Shown: positions 50,056 to 61,794, counted from the first letter of the stretch. The stretch: DNA of 64,000 nucleotides from Mimachlamys varia (GCA_947623455.1 OX392528.1:2273501-2337500), one strand, 5' to 3'. Numbers and translations: made by a program. The notes: a model not told the origin generated them from the letters alone.

Positions 50056-52011
50056 TAACCTTGTCAACAGTTCCGTCGCCTAGGGCAAATAATTGGAAAA
50101 GGAGAGAAGATCAGCGGAACGGACTGGAACAATCGTCAGCGACTAGGCGCAACATCTCGGGGAAATGTCCGGTAATCTTCGGAAATCTACTCCACAGAGA
50201 GTCCCATGGTGTAAACATCATGTTCCAAAATGGCTGCGCCCGTGGCCACAACGAAGAAGAAGGCCCCGCCTCGTGTGATGTATTCGAGTACATCTAAGCG
50301 TCTTTACAACCTGTTTAAGGGTCATCTATATAGCATATCTATTGATATTTTACAAGCTTTTTTGTATTTGTTTTATTTTCAGAAATTTTTATACAATGCA
50401 ATGTACAATATTTTTCCAACAAAGTATCGCATACACTTGTAGAAAGTATCGCACACACTCTACCACTTTCATACAATAAGTCAGTTTTTAGGTGAATTTT
50501 CAAATGAGGCAATCAAAGAGGTGGATTATTATCTAATAAGGAGAAAACGTCTGACACAGCGTTAATGCAGGAATAGACAGAATTTCTTATTAAAAAGGGT
50601 CCGGTCTAGACAAGTTCTACTGTCTGTGTATGAAGACTGGCAAAGGAAAGACTAAGGAGCATGTGTTGTCAGCAGCAGGTGTCACTATACATGATTACAG
50701 CGATACAATTTATTTTGATATCATACAGTCTTGTATGTACAATAATAATCGTAATAAATACAACTTATTTTACATTTATTACTTTACAAGCTTATTAATC
50801 AATATTTCGGGAAAATGTAACAGAAGTAACTTGATAAATTGTCGGTATGTATCATGACTAACTATGAACCTTGCTTTTGACACGTAATTTGACAAGGTGT
50901 TTGTTAATTTTGGCAAAACATGTGAAAAAATGCATGTTCCAGGGCGTGACTATTAGTTCATGTAGATCATATATGTTGCACAAAACAACAAGCAACAATG
51001 TCGTTGTACTCTCAAGTGTCTATAGCATTGCTGTTTTTCTGGTTGCATATATTGTGTAACTTAAAATTAATTTATCCCATGCTGTATCATGCCACAAAGT
51101 CACCCTTTTCAAGAATATCTTATCATATACAGTTTATGTTTTAATATATTAACGAAAGTTTATGTGGTCTCGAGCATGTTTGTATATTACATGCCTATAT
51201 TTGTGCCATACTTCGTAACATTCTGTTGTTTTAAAATCCAACATGATTTGCCACTCTCAAACACGGTTTTATATAAATTGTATAATGATTTATTTTGTTG
51301 GTATGTGACTAATTGTTCTGGTGATAAGGTGCCACAAATGTATTACGGAGATGGCGGAGTACGAGGGTATATAGAACGGGAGGGTGCCAGGCGATCCTTG
51401 TGTAGGTACAGCTCTCTGTAATACTGGAATCCGATTCACCCATTACCAGGCTTACCAGTCTTCGTGGCGTGAGAAAAGCACGATCTTCACCGGCATGCAC
51501 GTGTATTCCACGTACTATAAACATGATAGGATAGGGCATTGTGGGTTTCACAAGTAATCGTATGTGATTGTTATTCTCTACATGATCATGACAGTTTTAT
51601 ATCAGTAAAATATCTCCTTAAAGTCGCTGTATTGTAGTACCTAGTGAACAATATATGACTTTTTTTCAATTATTAAGAAGATGATCGCTATATCCCTCTC
51701 CAGCACGTGAAGCTGACGGGTCTGTAGCGGGAGCTCTGTGGGAACTTTCCCTAGCTTGTGGAGTAGCATTCCTAGGCCTTTATCCAGTAGATAGTTACTA
51801 ATCAAAACCCCTTGTTGGTCGCGTCATCGCGATGATAAGTAGTAACCATTGTAACGGGATTGTTCTCAGTCTGATGCAGATCTGTTTACATTGTGCGTTT
51901 TATCTCTTATATCATGTATTGAAATCACTTTTATCTAGACTGGTTGGACAGCTCAGGACGATATGTGATAAGCTAGCGTGTATCTAATGTACACCGCTGA
52001 TACAGCTTTAT
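50056..52011. other. Spacer with weak exon-like ORFs
   Basis: About 2 kb. Apart from the ORF at 50230-50442, two short stretches read like protein: a piece with KTGKGKTKEHVLSAAG near 50633-50682, and one with VPQMYYGDGGVRGYIE near 51329-51398, the latter ending near a GTACAG donor-like site. Their phases do not join cleanly. No family is recognised. Confidence 0.35.
50230..50442 (+). CDS. Candidate first exon or small ORF, unrecognised
   Basis: ATG in the context CAAAATGGCTG opens a frame starting MAAPVATTKKKAPPRV, then SSTSKRLYNLFKG. The first 30 codons are GC-rich and lysine-rich; after about 50320 the sequence becomes AT-rich, so an exon could end near AAGG|GTCATC, a weak donor. Read as one ORF it gives 70 residues. 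A LINE tail lies 175 bp upstream. I cannot name a family; it may be chance. Confidence 0.2.
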   Translation: MAAPVATTKKKAPPRVMYSSTSKRLYNLFKGHLYSISIDILQAFLYLFYFQKFLYNAMYNIFPTKYRIHL

Positions 52012-53125
52012 ACAGGGGAGACAACTCGTGAACATGTTAATGGGGAAACAACCATAGTACGTACATAATATAGGGGAGACAACTCTAGTACGTACATAAT
52101 AAAGGGGAGACAACTCTAGTACGTAATACTTTAGGGGTGACCACTCTATTACATACATACTATAGTGGAGACAACTCTATTACGTACATACTATAGGGGA
52201 GACAACTCGTGAACATGTTAATGGGGAAACAACCATAGTACGTACATAATGTAGGGGAGACAACTCTAGTACGTAATACTTTAGGGGTGACCACTCTATT
52301 ACATACATACTATAGTGGAGACAACTCAATTACGTACATACTATAGGGGGGACAACTCTAGTACGTACATACTATAGGGGAAACAATTCAAGTACGTAAT
52401 ACTATACGGGAGACAACTATAGAACGTACATACTATAGGGGAGACAACTCTAGTACGTACATACTTTAGGGGAGGCAACTCTAGTACATACGTACTATAG
52501 GGGGGACAACACTATTAAGTACATACTATAGGGGAGACAACTCTAGAACATACATAATATAGGGAAGACAACTGTAGTACATACATACTATAGGGAAGAC
52601 AACTCTAGTACATACATACTATAGGGGAGACAACCCTAGAACATACATACTATAGGGGGGACAACTCTAGTACGTTCATACTATAGTTGAGACAACACTA
52701 GTACATACATACTATAGGGGAGACAACCCTAGAACATATATACTATAGGGGAGACAACTCTAGTACGTTCATACTATAGTTGAGACAACTCTAGTACATG
52801 CATTCTATAGGGGAGGCGACTCTAGTACATATATTCTATAGGAGAGACAACTCTAGTACATACATACTATAGGGGAGACGACTCTAGTACATACATACTA
52901 TAGGGGAGACGACTCTAGTACATACATACTATAGGGGAGACGACTCTAGTACATACATACTATAGGGGAGACGACTCTAGTACATACATACTATAGGGGA
53001 GACGACTCTAGTACATACATACTATAGGGGAGACGACTCTAGTACATACATTCTATAGGGGAGACAACTCTAGTATATACATACTATAGGGGAGATAACT
53101 CGTTGACATGGTGGTACTTGGGTGA
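52012..53125. repeat. 31-bp minisatellite array, about 35 units
   Basis: TATAGGGGAGACAACTCTAG then TACATACATAC. Units vary from 29 to 40 bp on the left and become nearly identical 31-mers (GACGACTC type) at about 52860-53050. The GGGGAGACAACTC core resembles the GGGAGATAACTC motif found in many mollusc dispersed repeats and in the LINE 3' region at about 10090. Confidence 0.95.
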
Positions 53126-53450
53126 CAACTCTAGTACATATATGTTAAAAGGGATATTAGGTGTATCATCGGAGGACAAAAAAGTGGAAATACATAGTAT
53201 GAACATATGGAACAGTGTCTTTTCAAAAGACGTGCGTATATGCGTTGGGTTAGTATGACAATGAGACCGAACGGTTACAGGGAAGTAAAACTTAATGAGA
53301 AGACCTATCAAAGGCTATTTTTAATGTTTATGTAAGATACTCTAACAATCAACTCACATCAGCTTTTGGGGTGTGGTATTAACTTCCTGAATTGCGATCT
53401 CAACAGGAGATCAGACGACAAAAACATTCAAAAGAGTTAAGGAGTGTTAG
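53126..53450. other. Short spacer, nothing recognised
   Basis: About 325 bp of unique DNA between the 31-bp and 43-bp arrays. Confidence 0.5.
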
Positions 53451-56400
53451 AATAGCCCTGTCATTCTGTGTGTAGGTTGTGGTGTCCCGATATTATAGCT
53501 CTGTCATTCTGTGTGTAGGTTGTGGTGTCCCGATATTATAGCTCTGTCATTCTGTGTGTAGGTTGTGGTGTCCCGATATTACAGTTCTGTCATTCTGTGT
53601 GTAGGTTGTGGTGTCCCGATATTACAGTTCTGTCATTCTGTGTGTAGGTTGTGGTGTCCCGATATTATAGCTCTGTCATTCTGTGTGTAGGTTGTGGTGT
53701 CCCGATATTATAGCTCTGTCATTCTTGTGTAGGTTGAGGTGTCCTGACCTTATAGCTCTGTCATTCTGTGTGTAGGTTGTGGTGTCCCGATATTATAGCT
53801 CTGTCATTCTTGTGTAGGTTGTGGTGTCCCGATATTATAGCTCTGTCATTCTTGTGTAGGTTGTGGTGTCCCGATATTATAGCTCTGTCATTCTTGTGTA
53901 GGTTGTGGTGACCCGATATTATAGCCCTGTCATTCTGTGTGTAGGTTGTGGTGACCCGATATTATAGCTCTGTCATTCTTGTGTAGGTTGTGGTGTCCCG
54001 ATATTATAGCTCTGTCATTCTGTGTGTAGGTTGTGGTATCCCGATATTATAGCTCTGTCATTCTGTGTGTAGGTTGTGGTGTCCCAATATTATAGCTCTG
54101 TCATTCTGTGTGTACGTTGTGGTGACCTGATATTATAGCTCTGTCATTCTGTGTGTAGGTTGTGGTGTCCCAATATTATAGCTCTGTCATTCTGTGTGTT
54201 GGTTGTGGTGTCCCAATATTATAGTTCTGTCATTCTGTGTGTAGGTTGTGGTGTCCTGACCTTATAGCTCTGTCATTCTGTGTGTAGGTTGAGGTGTCCT
54301 GACCTTATAGCCCTGTCATTCTGTGTGTAGGTTGTGGTGACCCGATATTATAGCTCTGTCATTCTGTGTGTAGGTTGTGGTGTCCCGATATTATAGCTCT
54401 GTCATTCTGTGTGTAGGTTGTGGTGTCTGATATTATAGCTCTGCCATTCTGTGTGTAGGTTGAGGTGTCCTGACCTTATAGCTCTGTCATTCTGTGTGTA
54501 GGTTGTGGTGACCCGATATTATAGTTCTGTCATTCTGTGTGTAGGTTGTGGTGACCCGATATTATAGTTCTGTCATACTGTGTGTAGGTTGTGGTGTCCC
54601 GATATTATAGCCCTGTCATTCTGTGTGTAGGTTATGGTGTCCCGATATTATAGCTCTGTCATTCTGTGTGTTGGTTGTGGTGTCCCAATGTTATAGCTCT
54701 GTCATTCTGTGTGTAGGTTTCGGTGTCCTGACCTTAAAGCTCTGTCATTCTGTGTGTAGGTTTCGGTGTCCTGACCTTATAGCTCTGTCATTCTGTGTGT
54801 AGGTTGAGGTGTCCTGACCTTATAGCCCTGTCATTCTGTGTGTAGGTTGTGGTATCCCGATATTATAGCCCTGTCATTCTGTGTGTAGGTTATGGTGTCC
54901 CGATATTATAGCTCTGTCATTCTGTGTGTAGGTTGTGGTATCCCGATATTATAGCTCTGTCATTCTGTGTGTAGGTTGTGGTGACCCGATATTATAGCTC
55001 TGTCATTCTGTGTGTAGGTTGAGGTGTCCTGACCTTATAGCTCTGTCATTCTGTGTGTAGGTTGAGGTGTCCTGACCTTATAGCCCTGTCATTCTGTGTG
55101 TAGGTTGTGGTATCCCGATATTATAGCCCTGTCATTCTGTGTGTAGGTTATGGTGTCCCGATATTATAGCTCTGTCATTCTGTGTGTAGGTTGTGGTGTC
55201 CCGATATTATAGCTCTGTCATTCTGTGTGTAGGTTGTGGTATCCCGATATTATAGCTCTGTCATTCTGTGTGTAGGTTGTGGTGACCCGATATTATAGCT
55301 CTGTCATTCTGTGTGTAGGTTTCGGTGTCCTGACCTTATAGCTCTGTCATTCTGTGTGTAGGTTGAGGTGTCCTGACCTTATAGCCCTGTCATTCTGTGT
55401 GTAGGTTGTGGTATCCCGATATTATAGCCCTGTCATTCTGTGTGTAGGTTATGGTGTCCCGATATTATAGCTCTGTCATTCTGTGTGTAGGTTGTGGTAT
55501 CCCGATATTATAGCTCTGTCATTCTGTGTGTAGGTTGTGGTGACCCGATATTATAGCCCTGTCATTCTGTGTGTAGGTTGTGGTGTCCCGATATTATAGC
55601 TCTGTCATTCTGTGTGTAGGTTGAGGTGTCCCGATATTATAGCTCTGTCATTCTGTGTGTAGGTTGAGGTGTCCGGATATTATAGCTCTGTCATTCTGTG
55701 TGTAGGTTGAGGTGTCCTGACCTTATAGCTCTGTCATTCTGTGTGTAGGTTGTGGTGTCCCGATATTATAGCTCTGTCATTCTGTGTGTAGGTTGTGGTG
55801 TCCCGATATTATAGCTCTGTTATTCTGTGTGTAGGTTGTGGTGTCCCGATATTATAGCTCTGTCATTCTGTGTGTAGGTTATGGTATCCCGATATTATAG
55901 CTCTGTCATTCTGTGTGTAGGTTATGGTGTCCCGATATTATAGCTCTGTCATTCTGTGTGTAGGTTGTGGTGTCCCGATATTATAGCCCTGTCATTCTGT
56001 GTGTAGGTTATGGTGTCTGATATTATAGCTCTGTCATTCTGTGTGTAGGTTGTGGTGTCCCGATATTATAGCTCTGTCATTCTGTGTGTTGGTTGTGGTG
56101 TCCCAATGTTATAGCTCTGTCATTCTGTGTGTAGGTTTCGGTGTCCTGACCTTATAGCTCTGTCATTCTGTGTGTAGGTTGAGGTGTCCTGACCTTATAG
56201 CCCTGTCATTCTGTGTGTAGGTTTCGGTGTCCCGATATTATAGCTCTGTCATTCTGTGTGTAGGTTGTGGTGTCTGATATTATAGCTCTGCCATTCTGTG
56301 TGTAGGTTGTGGTGTCCCGATATTACAGTTCTGTCATTCTGTGTGTACGTTGTGGTGACCTGATATTATAGCTCTGTCATTCTGTGTGTAGGTTGAGGTG

Positions 56401-56472
56401 TCCTGACCTTATAGCTCTGTCATACTGTGTGTAGGTTGTGGTGTCCCGATATTATAGCTCTGTCATTCTGTG
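53451..56472. repeat. 43-bp minisatellite array, about 70 units
   Basis: TGTAGGTTGTGGTGTCCCGA then TATTATAGCTCTGTCATTCTGTG. A second haplotype reads GAGGTGTCCTGACCTTATAG; two-unit losses of TG (CATTCTTGTGTAGG) cluster at 53720-53990. Blocks of about six units, with the order GAGGTGTCCTGACC, GTGGTATCCC, TATGGTGTCCC, recur near 54790, 55050 and 55340. Stops in all frames. Confidence 0.97.
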
Positions 56473-56589
56473 TATAGATCTTTGTCTATCCATGTAGTGT
56501 ATATAATGTGCAGTATACACATCTAACAATAAACATTACTTATACTTCCCATAGGAACAAGGAAACAGGTGATTAACTTGCCTGGCACT

Positions 56590-56862
56590 TTATGTTACAT
56601 AAATAGATGATGACGACTGAACTGTTGCCTTGACCTTCACGAGCGAACTATGACCTTTGACCTCAGCAGAATCACGCGAGTGTCTGCGGTTTTGAGGTAA
56701 AGTGAAGTACGTCTCACTGACGGTGCCGAAAAAAATCCCATATTTTTTCGCCCCAGAAATCTTTCTGTCTTCAAAGAGATATATGTGGTCTTTACGGAAG
56801 GAACATTGATAACAACTCCCGAGCAGAAGGTTCCCGGACTCGTGCGGGTTCGGAAACACCAT
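56590..56862 (-). CDS. Unrecognised 90-residue ORF
   Basis: A minus-strand ATG ORF begins MVFPNPHESGNLLLGS and runs to a TAA at 56590. Composition is balanced, with no low-complexity run before the serine-rich end, and it lies in a local GC rise. An overlapping frame (56637-56882) is also open, which weakens the case. No signal peptide, membrane segment or family motif is evident. It could be an exon or chance. Confidence 0.2.
   Translation of the reverse strand: MVFPNPHESGNLLLGSCYQCSFRKDHIYLFEDRKISGAKKYGIFFGTVSETYFTLPQNRRHSRDSAEVKGHSSLVKVKATVQSSSSIYVT
56651..56663 (-). promoter_or_regulatory. Perfect DR1 nuclear-receptor-type site
   Basis: The minus strand reads AGGTCAAAGGTCA: two AGGTCA half-sites spaced by one base, the consensus for HNF4/RXR-type receptors. 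A third AGGTCA half-site lies 21 bp further along the minus strand (AAGGTCAAGG, near 56632). Function is not shown by sequence alone. Confidence 0.4.
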
Positions 56863-57244
56863 GAACGATGTGTATGAATCATGTTCGGGCTACCATGACT
56901 TTCTTTCCCACGATATCCTTTTTAATGGTTCAATGGACATGTGTCAATTAGATATGTACAAGTAGAGTTCGAAAGCTACACCACATTACATAACTGTATA
57001 GTCTCCTCGACCGATGTAGACGTTAACATAATACATCAAACTGGTCAAATATGTACATGTAATATCTATTGCAATATAAATACATGTATGCAACCAATCA
57101 TATTCCACTTGTTGAACAGAAGCAGGATCTTATTTGCAACAACAACAAAAAACTAATTGCTAATTAATAGATTTCTAGATTGATAACCATCTGGAAAATA
57201 GTTACTGTAACATTTCCCTCTGAAGTGTCACAGTGTGGTTTTAT

Positions 57245-59392
57245 CAAATATACCTGCGTATGTATACAGACCAAACTATATATGACAAAGTTGTATATTA
57301 TTACAAAAGGCCATACCTACGTATGTATACAGACAAAACTATATATGACAAAGTTGTATATTATTACAAAAGGCCATACCTACGTATGTATACAGACAAA
57401 ACTATATATGACAAAGTTGTATGTATACAGACAAAACTTTGTATGACAAAGTTGTATATTATTATAAAAGGCCATACCTACGTATGTATACAGACAAAAC
57501 TGCATATGATAAAGTTGTATATTATTACAAAAGGCCATACCTACGTATGTATACAGACAAAACTTTATATGACAAAGTTGTATATTATTACAAAAGGTCA
57601 TACCTGTGTATGTATACAGACCAAACTGTATATGACAAAGTTGTATATTATTACAAAAGGCCATACCTGCGTATGTATACAGACAAAACTGTATATGACA
57701 AAGTTGTATATTATTACAAAAGGCCATACCTAAGTATGTATACAGACAAAACTGTATATGACAAAGTTGTATATTATTACAAAAGGCCATACCTGCGTAT
57801 GTATACAGACAAAACTGTATATGACAAAGTTGCATATTATTACAAAAGGCCATACCTACGTATGTATACAGACAAAACTATATATGACAAAGTTGCATAT
57901 TATTACAAAAGGCCATACCTGCGTATGTATACAGACAAAACTGTATATGACAAAGTTGCATATTATTACAAAAGGCCATACCTACGTATGTATACAGACA
58001 AAACTATATATGACAAAGTTGTATATTATTACAAAATGCCATACCTACGTATGTATACAGACAAAACTATATATGACAAAGTTGAAAATTATTACAAAAG
58101 GCCATACCTGCGTATGTATACAGACAAAACTGCATATGACGAAGTTGTATATTATTACAACAGGCCATACCTGCATATGTATACAGACCAAACTATATAT
58201 GACAAAGTTGTATATTATTACAAAAGGCCATACCTACGTATGTATACAGACCAAACTGTATATGACAAAGTTGTATATTATTACAAAAGGCCATACCTAC
58301 GTATGTATACAGACAAAACTGCATATGACAAAGTTGTATATTATTACAAAAGGCCATACCTGCGTATGTATACAGACCAAACTGTATATGACAAAGTTGT
58401 ATATTATTACAAAAGGCCATACCTGCGTATGTATACAGACAAAACTGCATATGACAAAGTTGTTTATTATTACAAAAGGCCATACCTACGTATGTATACA
58501 GACAAAACTGCATATGACAAAGTTGTATATTATTACAAAAGGCCATACCTACGTATGTATACAGACAAAACTATATATGACAAAGTTGTATATTATTACA
58601 AAAGGCCATACCTACGTATGGTGTATACAGACAAAACTGCATATGACAAAGTTGTATATTATTACAAAAGGCCATACCTACGTATGTATACAGACAAAAC
58701 TTTATATGACAAAGTTGTATATTATTACAAAAGGCCATACCTGCGTATGTATACAGACCAAACTATATATGACAAAGTTGTATATTATTACAAAAGGCCA
58801 TACCTGTGTGTGGTGTAAACAGACAAAACTATATATGACAAAGTTGTATATTATTACAAAAGGCCATACCTGCGTATGTATACAGACAAAACTATATATG
58901 ACAAAGTTGTATGTATACAGACAAAACTTTGTATGACAAAGTTGTATATTATTACAAAAGGCCATACCTAAGTATGTATACAGACAAAACTGCATATGAC
59001 AAAGTTGTATATTATTACAAAAGGCCATACCTACGTATGTATACAGACAAAACTATATATGACAAAGTTGTATATTATTACAAAAGGCCATACCTGCGTA
59101 TGTATACAGACAAAACTATATATGACAAAGTTGTATATTATTACAAAAGGCCATACCTGCGTATGTATACAGACAAAACTATATATGACAAAGTTGTATA
59201 TTATTACAAAAGGCCATACCTGCGTATGTATACAGACAAAACTATATATGACAAAGTTGTATATTATTACAAAAGGCCATACCTGCGTATGTATACAGAC
59301 AAAACTATATATGACAAAGTTGTATATTATTACAAAAGGCCATACCTGCGTGTGGTGTATACAGACAAAACTATATATGACAAAGTTGATGT
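57245..59392. repeat. 63-bp minisatellite array, about 34 units
   Basis: CGTATGTATACAGACAAAAC then TATATATGACAAAGTTGTAT then ATTATTACAAAAGGCCATACCTG. A rare truncated unit (GTTGTATGTATACAGACAAA) occurs at 57416 and 58906. Since 63 is a multiple of three, two plus-strand frames (465 and 392 codons) and one minus-strand frame stay open; substitutions at ATA/GTA/GCA/TTA and AAA/CAA change residues, so no selection for a protein is visible. Confidence 0.97.
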
Positions 59393-59951
59393 ATTTCTTT
59401 TTGATTTAAAGTGATTTAAAACACATCAGTGACTGGTAATTAAGAGAATTGCTTTATCTTGAATCATCTAAAAACGCTCTCCCCGTGAGATGTAATTACA
59501 TTCTGTTACTGACATAAAAGCAGAGCATGTGAGTTATCGAAGTACGAATATGGCGAGTTTATAAGCTATGAATTCACGACAATATTTACATCCAGTAATA
59601 TCTCCCGAAATGACCAACTTGCATGTGAAAAACACATCCGTTGTTTCCAGCTGGTCATGGTCCGTTGTACTCTTGTAACACTGATGATGCTGCACAGATA
59701 ACTTGGATGTTACAGTCGTGGTCACCTGCACTCTTGCCCCATCTGGACTCTCGTGATTTCTCGAATAGTAATTAGTTCGGTTATTTTACGCGCAGGGTAA
59801 CAAAAACAGAGAGATAGATGAAAAGTCTTATTTTAACGACCGTCGTTGTTTGTTTGATAGTTTTAATGACCAACACTAATTAGTATCGTACTGGGTAATT
59901 TTTCTGAGATCAAAATGGACCCTCACAATTAAACACCTGTCAAGAGACAGC
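59393..59951. other. Spacer upstream of the candidate spliced gene
   Basis: About 560 bp. A 65-codon minus-strand ORF (59534-59731) is unrecognised. If the gene model at 59952 is right, its promoter and 5' untranslated region would lie here; I see no TATA box placed convincingly. Confidence 0.4.
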
Positions 59952-60012
59952 ATGGCGGCCGGTGACAATATTTCAGATCTGGTCATCAACATTGACTGTG
60001 ACAGACTGTCAG
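59952..60012 (+). CDS. Candidate exon 1 of an unrecognised spliced gene
   Basis: ATG at 59952 in CAGCATGGCGG gives MAAGDNISDLVINIDCDRLS and one further base. A donor CAG|GTACGG follows at 60013. The exon leaves one base of a codon; the acceptor at 61065/61066 supplies exactly two, so the frame continues. Unspliced, the frame closes at 60077. The peptide has a compact, non-repetitive composition unlike the surrounding ORFs. I do not recognise the protein. Confidence 0.35.
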
Positions 60013-60462
60013 GTACGGTTAGTAAGGTCGATAATCAGCTAAAAGATTGGTCAAAAATGCTATTAGCGAGCTATTAGGACAGCTTGTGTTAAGCTATCCT
60101 GTATATCCGGTTTCACTTCCAACTGTGATAACGGTTACAAAACAGTTTTGCCAAAACACGTGTTACCGTTACGGTATAGGAGCCTTTATACATTAACACA
60201 GATCGATTACTAATCGGTGATTAGCATGTGAACAAGGTGTTTACATAGAAACACATTATCGGGGATTCTGGACCCGGTGGTCACAGTAAAAATAGTCATC
60301 TTTAAAAAAAATAGGTTACTCTCTGCTAAATCTTTCTTGAACATTAAACCATGAAAAAGAAATTCCATACTTGGTTCAAGCATAGACTTCAATGATTATG
60401 ATTGGTATGCATGCTACATTTGTTGTAATGTTACATGGTGTACATTGGATACATATTTGCAT

Positions 60463-60693
60463 AATGTTATACATTGTGTACAAGTTGTTATTTTAATTAA
60501 CAATTCAATCTTTTCTACAAAATCCTGTGAAAATCCACATTATTGTGCTTGAGCCATAATGCGAACTAATCGGAGTGTATTCTAAATTATTTCGAGTACA
60601 CTGCCGATTTAGTTTTTGTATTTTGGCTCAATAACTTAAAAATGGATAGAAGTTAATCCTTAAACAATTAACTTGTATACAATGTATAACATT
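60463..60693. repeat. Foldback element, arms matching the adjacent minisatellite
   Basis: AATGTTATACATTGTGTACA (left, 60463) is the inverse of TGTATACAATGTATAACATT (right, ending 60693) with one mismatch. Inside, TGAGCC faces GGCTCA and CTAATCGGAGTGTA faces TACACTGCCGATTTAG (about 60550-60630). A further diverged left-arm copy lies near 60425. The right arm is the first unit of the 26-bp array that follows. Confidence 0.75.
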
Positions 60694-61045
60694 ACAACTT
60701 GTATACAATGTATAACATTACACCTTATATACAATGTATGACATTATAACATGTATACAATGTATAACATTACAACTTGTATACAATGTATAACATTACA
60801 CCTTATACATTACAACTTGTATACAATGTATAACATTACACCTTATATACAATGTATAACATTACAACTTGTATACAATGTATAACATTACAACTTGTAT
60901 ACAATGTATAACATTACAATTTGTATACAATGTATAACATTACACCTTATATACAATGTATGACATTATAATATGTATTCAATTCATAACAGAAGGGCTT
61001 GTATTCAATATATAAAATTACAATTTATATACACTGTGTAACATT
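60670..61045. repeat. 26-bp minisatellite array, about 13 units
   Basis: ACAACTTGTATACAATGTAT followed by AACATT, with CACCTTATA variants and decay after about 60970. It lies within the putative first intron of the 59952 gene and stops just before the acceptor at 61065. Confidence 0.92.
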
Positions 61046-61065
61046 ATACAACTTTTTCCTCTCAG

Positions 61066-61190
61066 AAATCATAACGCTGTTGTATCAGCAAATCAACACC
61101 GTCGTTAGGTGGCAGACCACAGAAAAGATAGATTCTGGAAAACAAGGCCCGTGTCTTAGAAATATACAGCAGTATGAAAAATATAAAAAG
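61066..61190 (+). CDS. Candidate exon 2 of the same unrecognised gene
   Basis: A strong acceptor (CTTTTTCCTCTCAG|A) and a strong donor (AAAAAG|GTATGT) frame 125 bp that are open in the phase left by exon 1. The peptide reads EIITLLYQQINTVVRWQTTE, then KIDSGKQGPCLRNIQQYEKY and KK. It looks helical, with leucine/isoleucine spacing suggestive of a small helical or coiled-coil protein. The exon ends on a complete codon. No family recognised. Splice signals and phase agreement are the support; conservation is untested. Confidence 0.4.
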
Positions 61191-61751
61191 GTATGTATAA
61201 AGAAACGTAATGAGTTTTTCCTGCGAAAGAAAGGGTAGGTATATTTGTAAACTACATTATTTTTTCAATACAAATAAAGAACTGAGAAGTGTATAAACTC
61301 GTTTTTATATGTATGTTACTTGTGTGAAAATCATTGTTACCACATCAAAAATTACCAAAAGAGACCAAAAAACACTATTTTCGACCCAGAATTCGACCCC
61401 TTCACATAGGATTTTTTTCTAAATTAAAGATTACATACTCGGTTGTAGAATTCTTTTTTTCCCTCTCGTGCTGTTGTCAGAATTTCACTTCATGTAAAGC
61501 TAGATTTTCATGTGTAGACATCCGTTTCGGAAAGGCAAAAATGTAATCTCTAACCATTTTTTCTTATTCTTTAACAAATGTTAAGTGCACAAAGTCCACT
61601 TTATTATATTTATGCCATTTTACCGCTTACTATATTTTTAGGTTCTGATACGCTTAATATTATAGGGGTAATTCATTTTACAAAACATATCACCTTTTCT
61701 GTTTTGTACACTTCTACCTTACAAATGGTGACGCCATCTTTACGCTACGAG

Positions 61752-61794
61752 ATGATAGCACAAATTACTGAGCTAATTAAAACGCTTCTTGCAG
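61752..61794 (+). CDS. Possible exon 3 (uncertain acceptor)
   Basis: A consensus donor GCAG|GTAAGA ends an open frame that reads MIAQITELIKTLLAG. GAG|ATG at 61751/61752 is the first AG after a long pyrimidine tract (61691-61720) and would join exon 2 in phase, continuing an amphipathic helix. Alternative: an excellent acceptor TGCTGTTGTCAG at 61480 also joins exon 2 in phase and reads NFTSCKARFSCVDI to a stop at 61546, giving an 83-residue protein. I cannot choose between them. Confidence 0.22.

Larger units (their letters stand above)
56473..57244. other. Spacer with one ORF and a DR1-like site
   Basis: About 770 bp. The 56590-56880 part is less AT-rich and open in two minus-strand frames; the remainder is AT-rich with no feature. 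Confidence 0.5.

Noticed and set aside
53451..56472. TGTGGT (RUNX-like) and AGGTCA-like cores in many units of the 43-bp array
   Set aside because: Six-base cores are too short to support binding, and presence in every unit simply follows from tandem copying.
57421..58936. 465- and 392-codon overlapping ORFs of 21-residue repeats
   Set aside because: By-products of a 63-bp unit; two plus frames and a minus frame are open together, which is not expected of a selected protein.
14391..59960. Apparent enrichment of ATGGCNGC (YY1-like) motifs at 14391, 30172, 30250, 43637, 50230, 51350 and 59952
   Set aside because: About four to eight such matches are expected by chance on two strands of 64 kb, so the count is not unusual.
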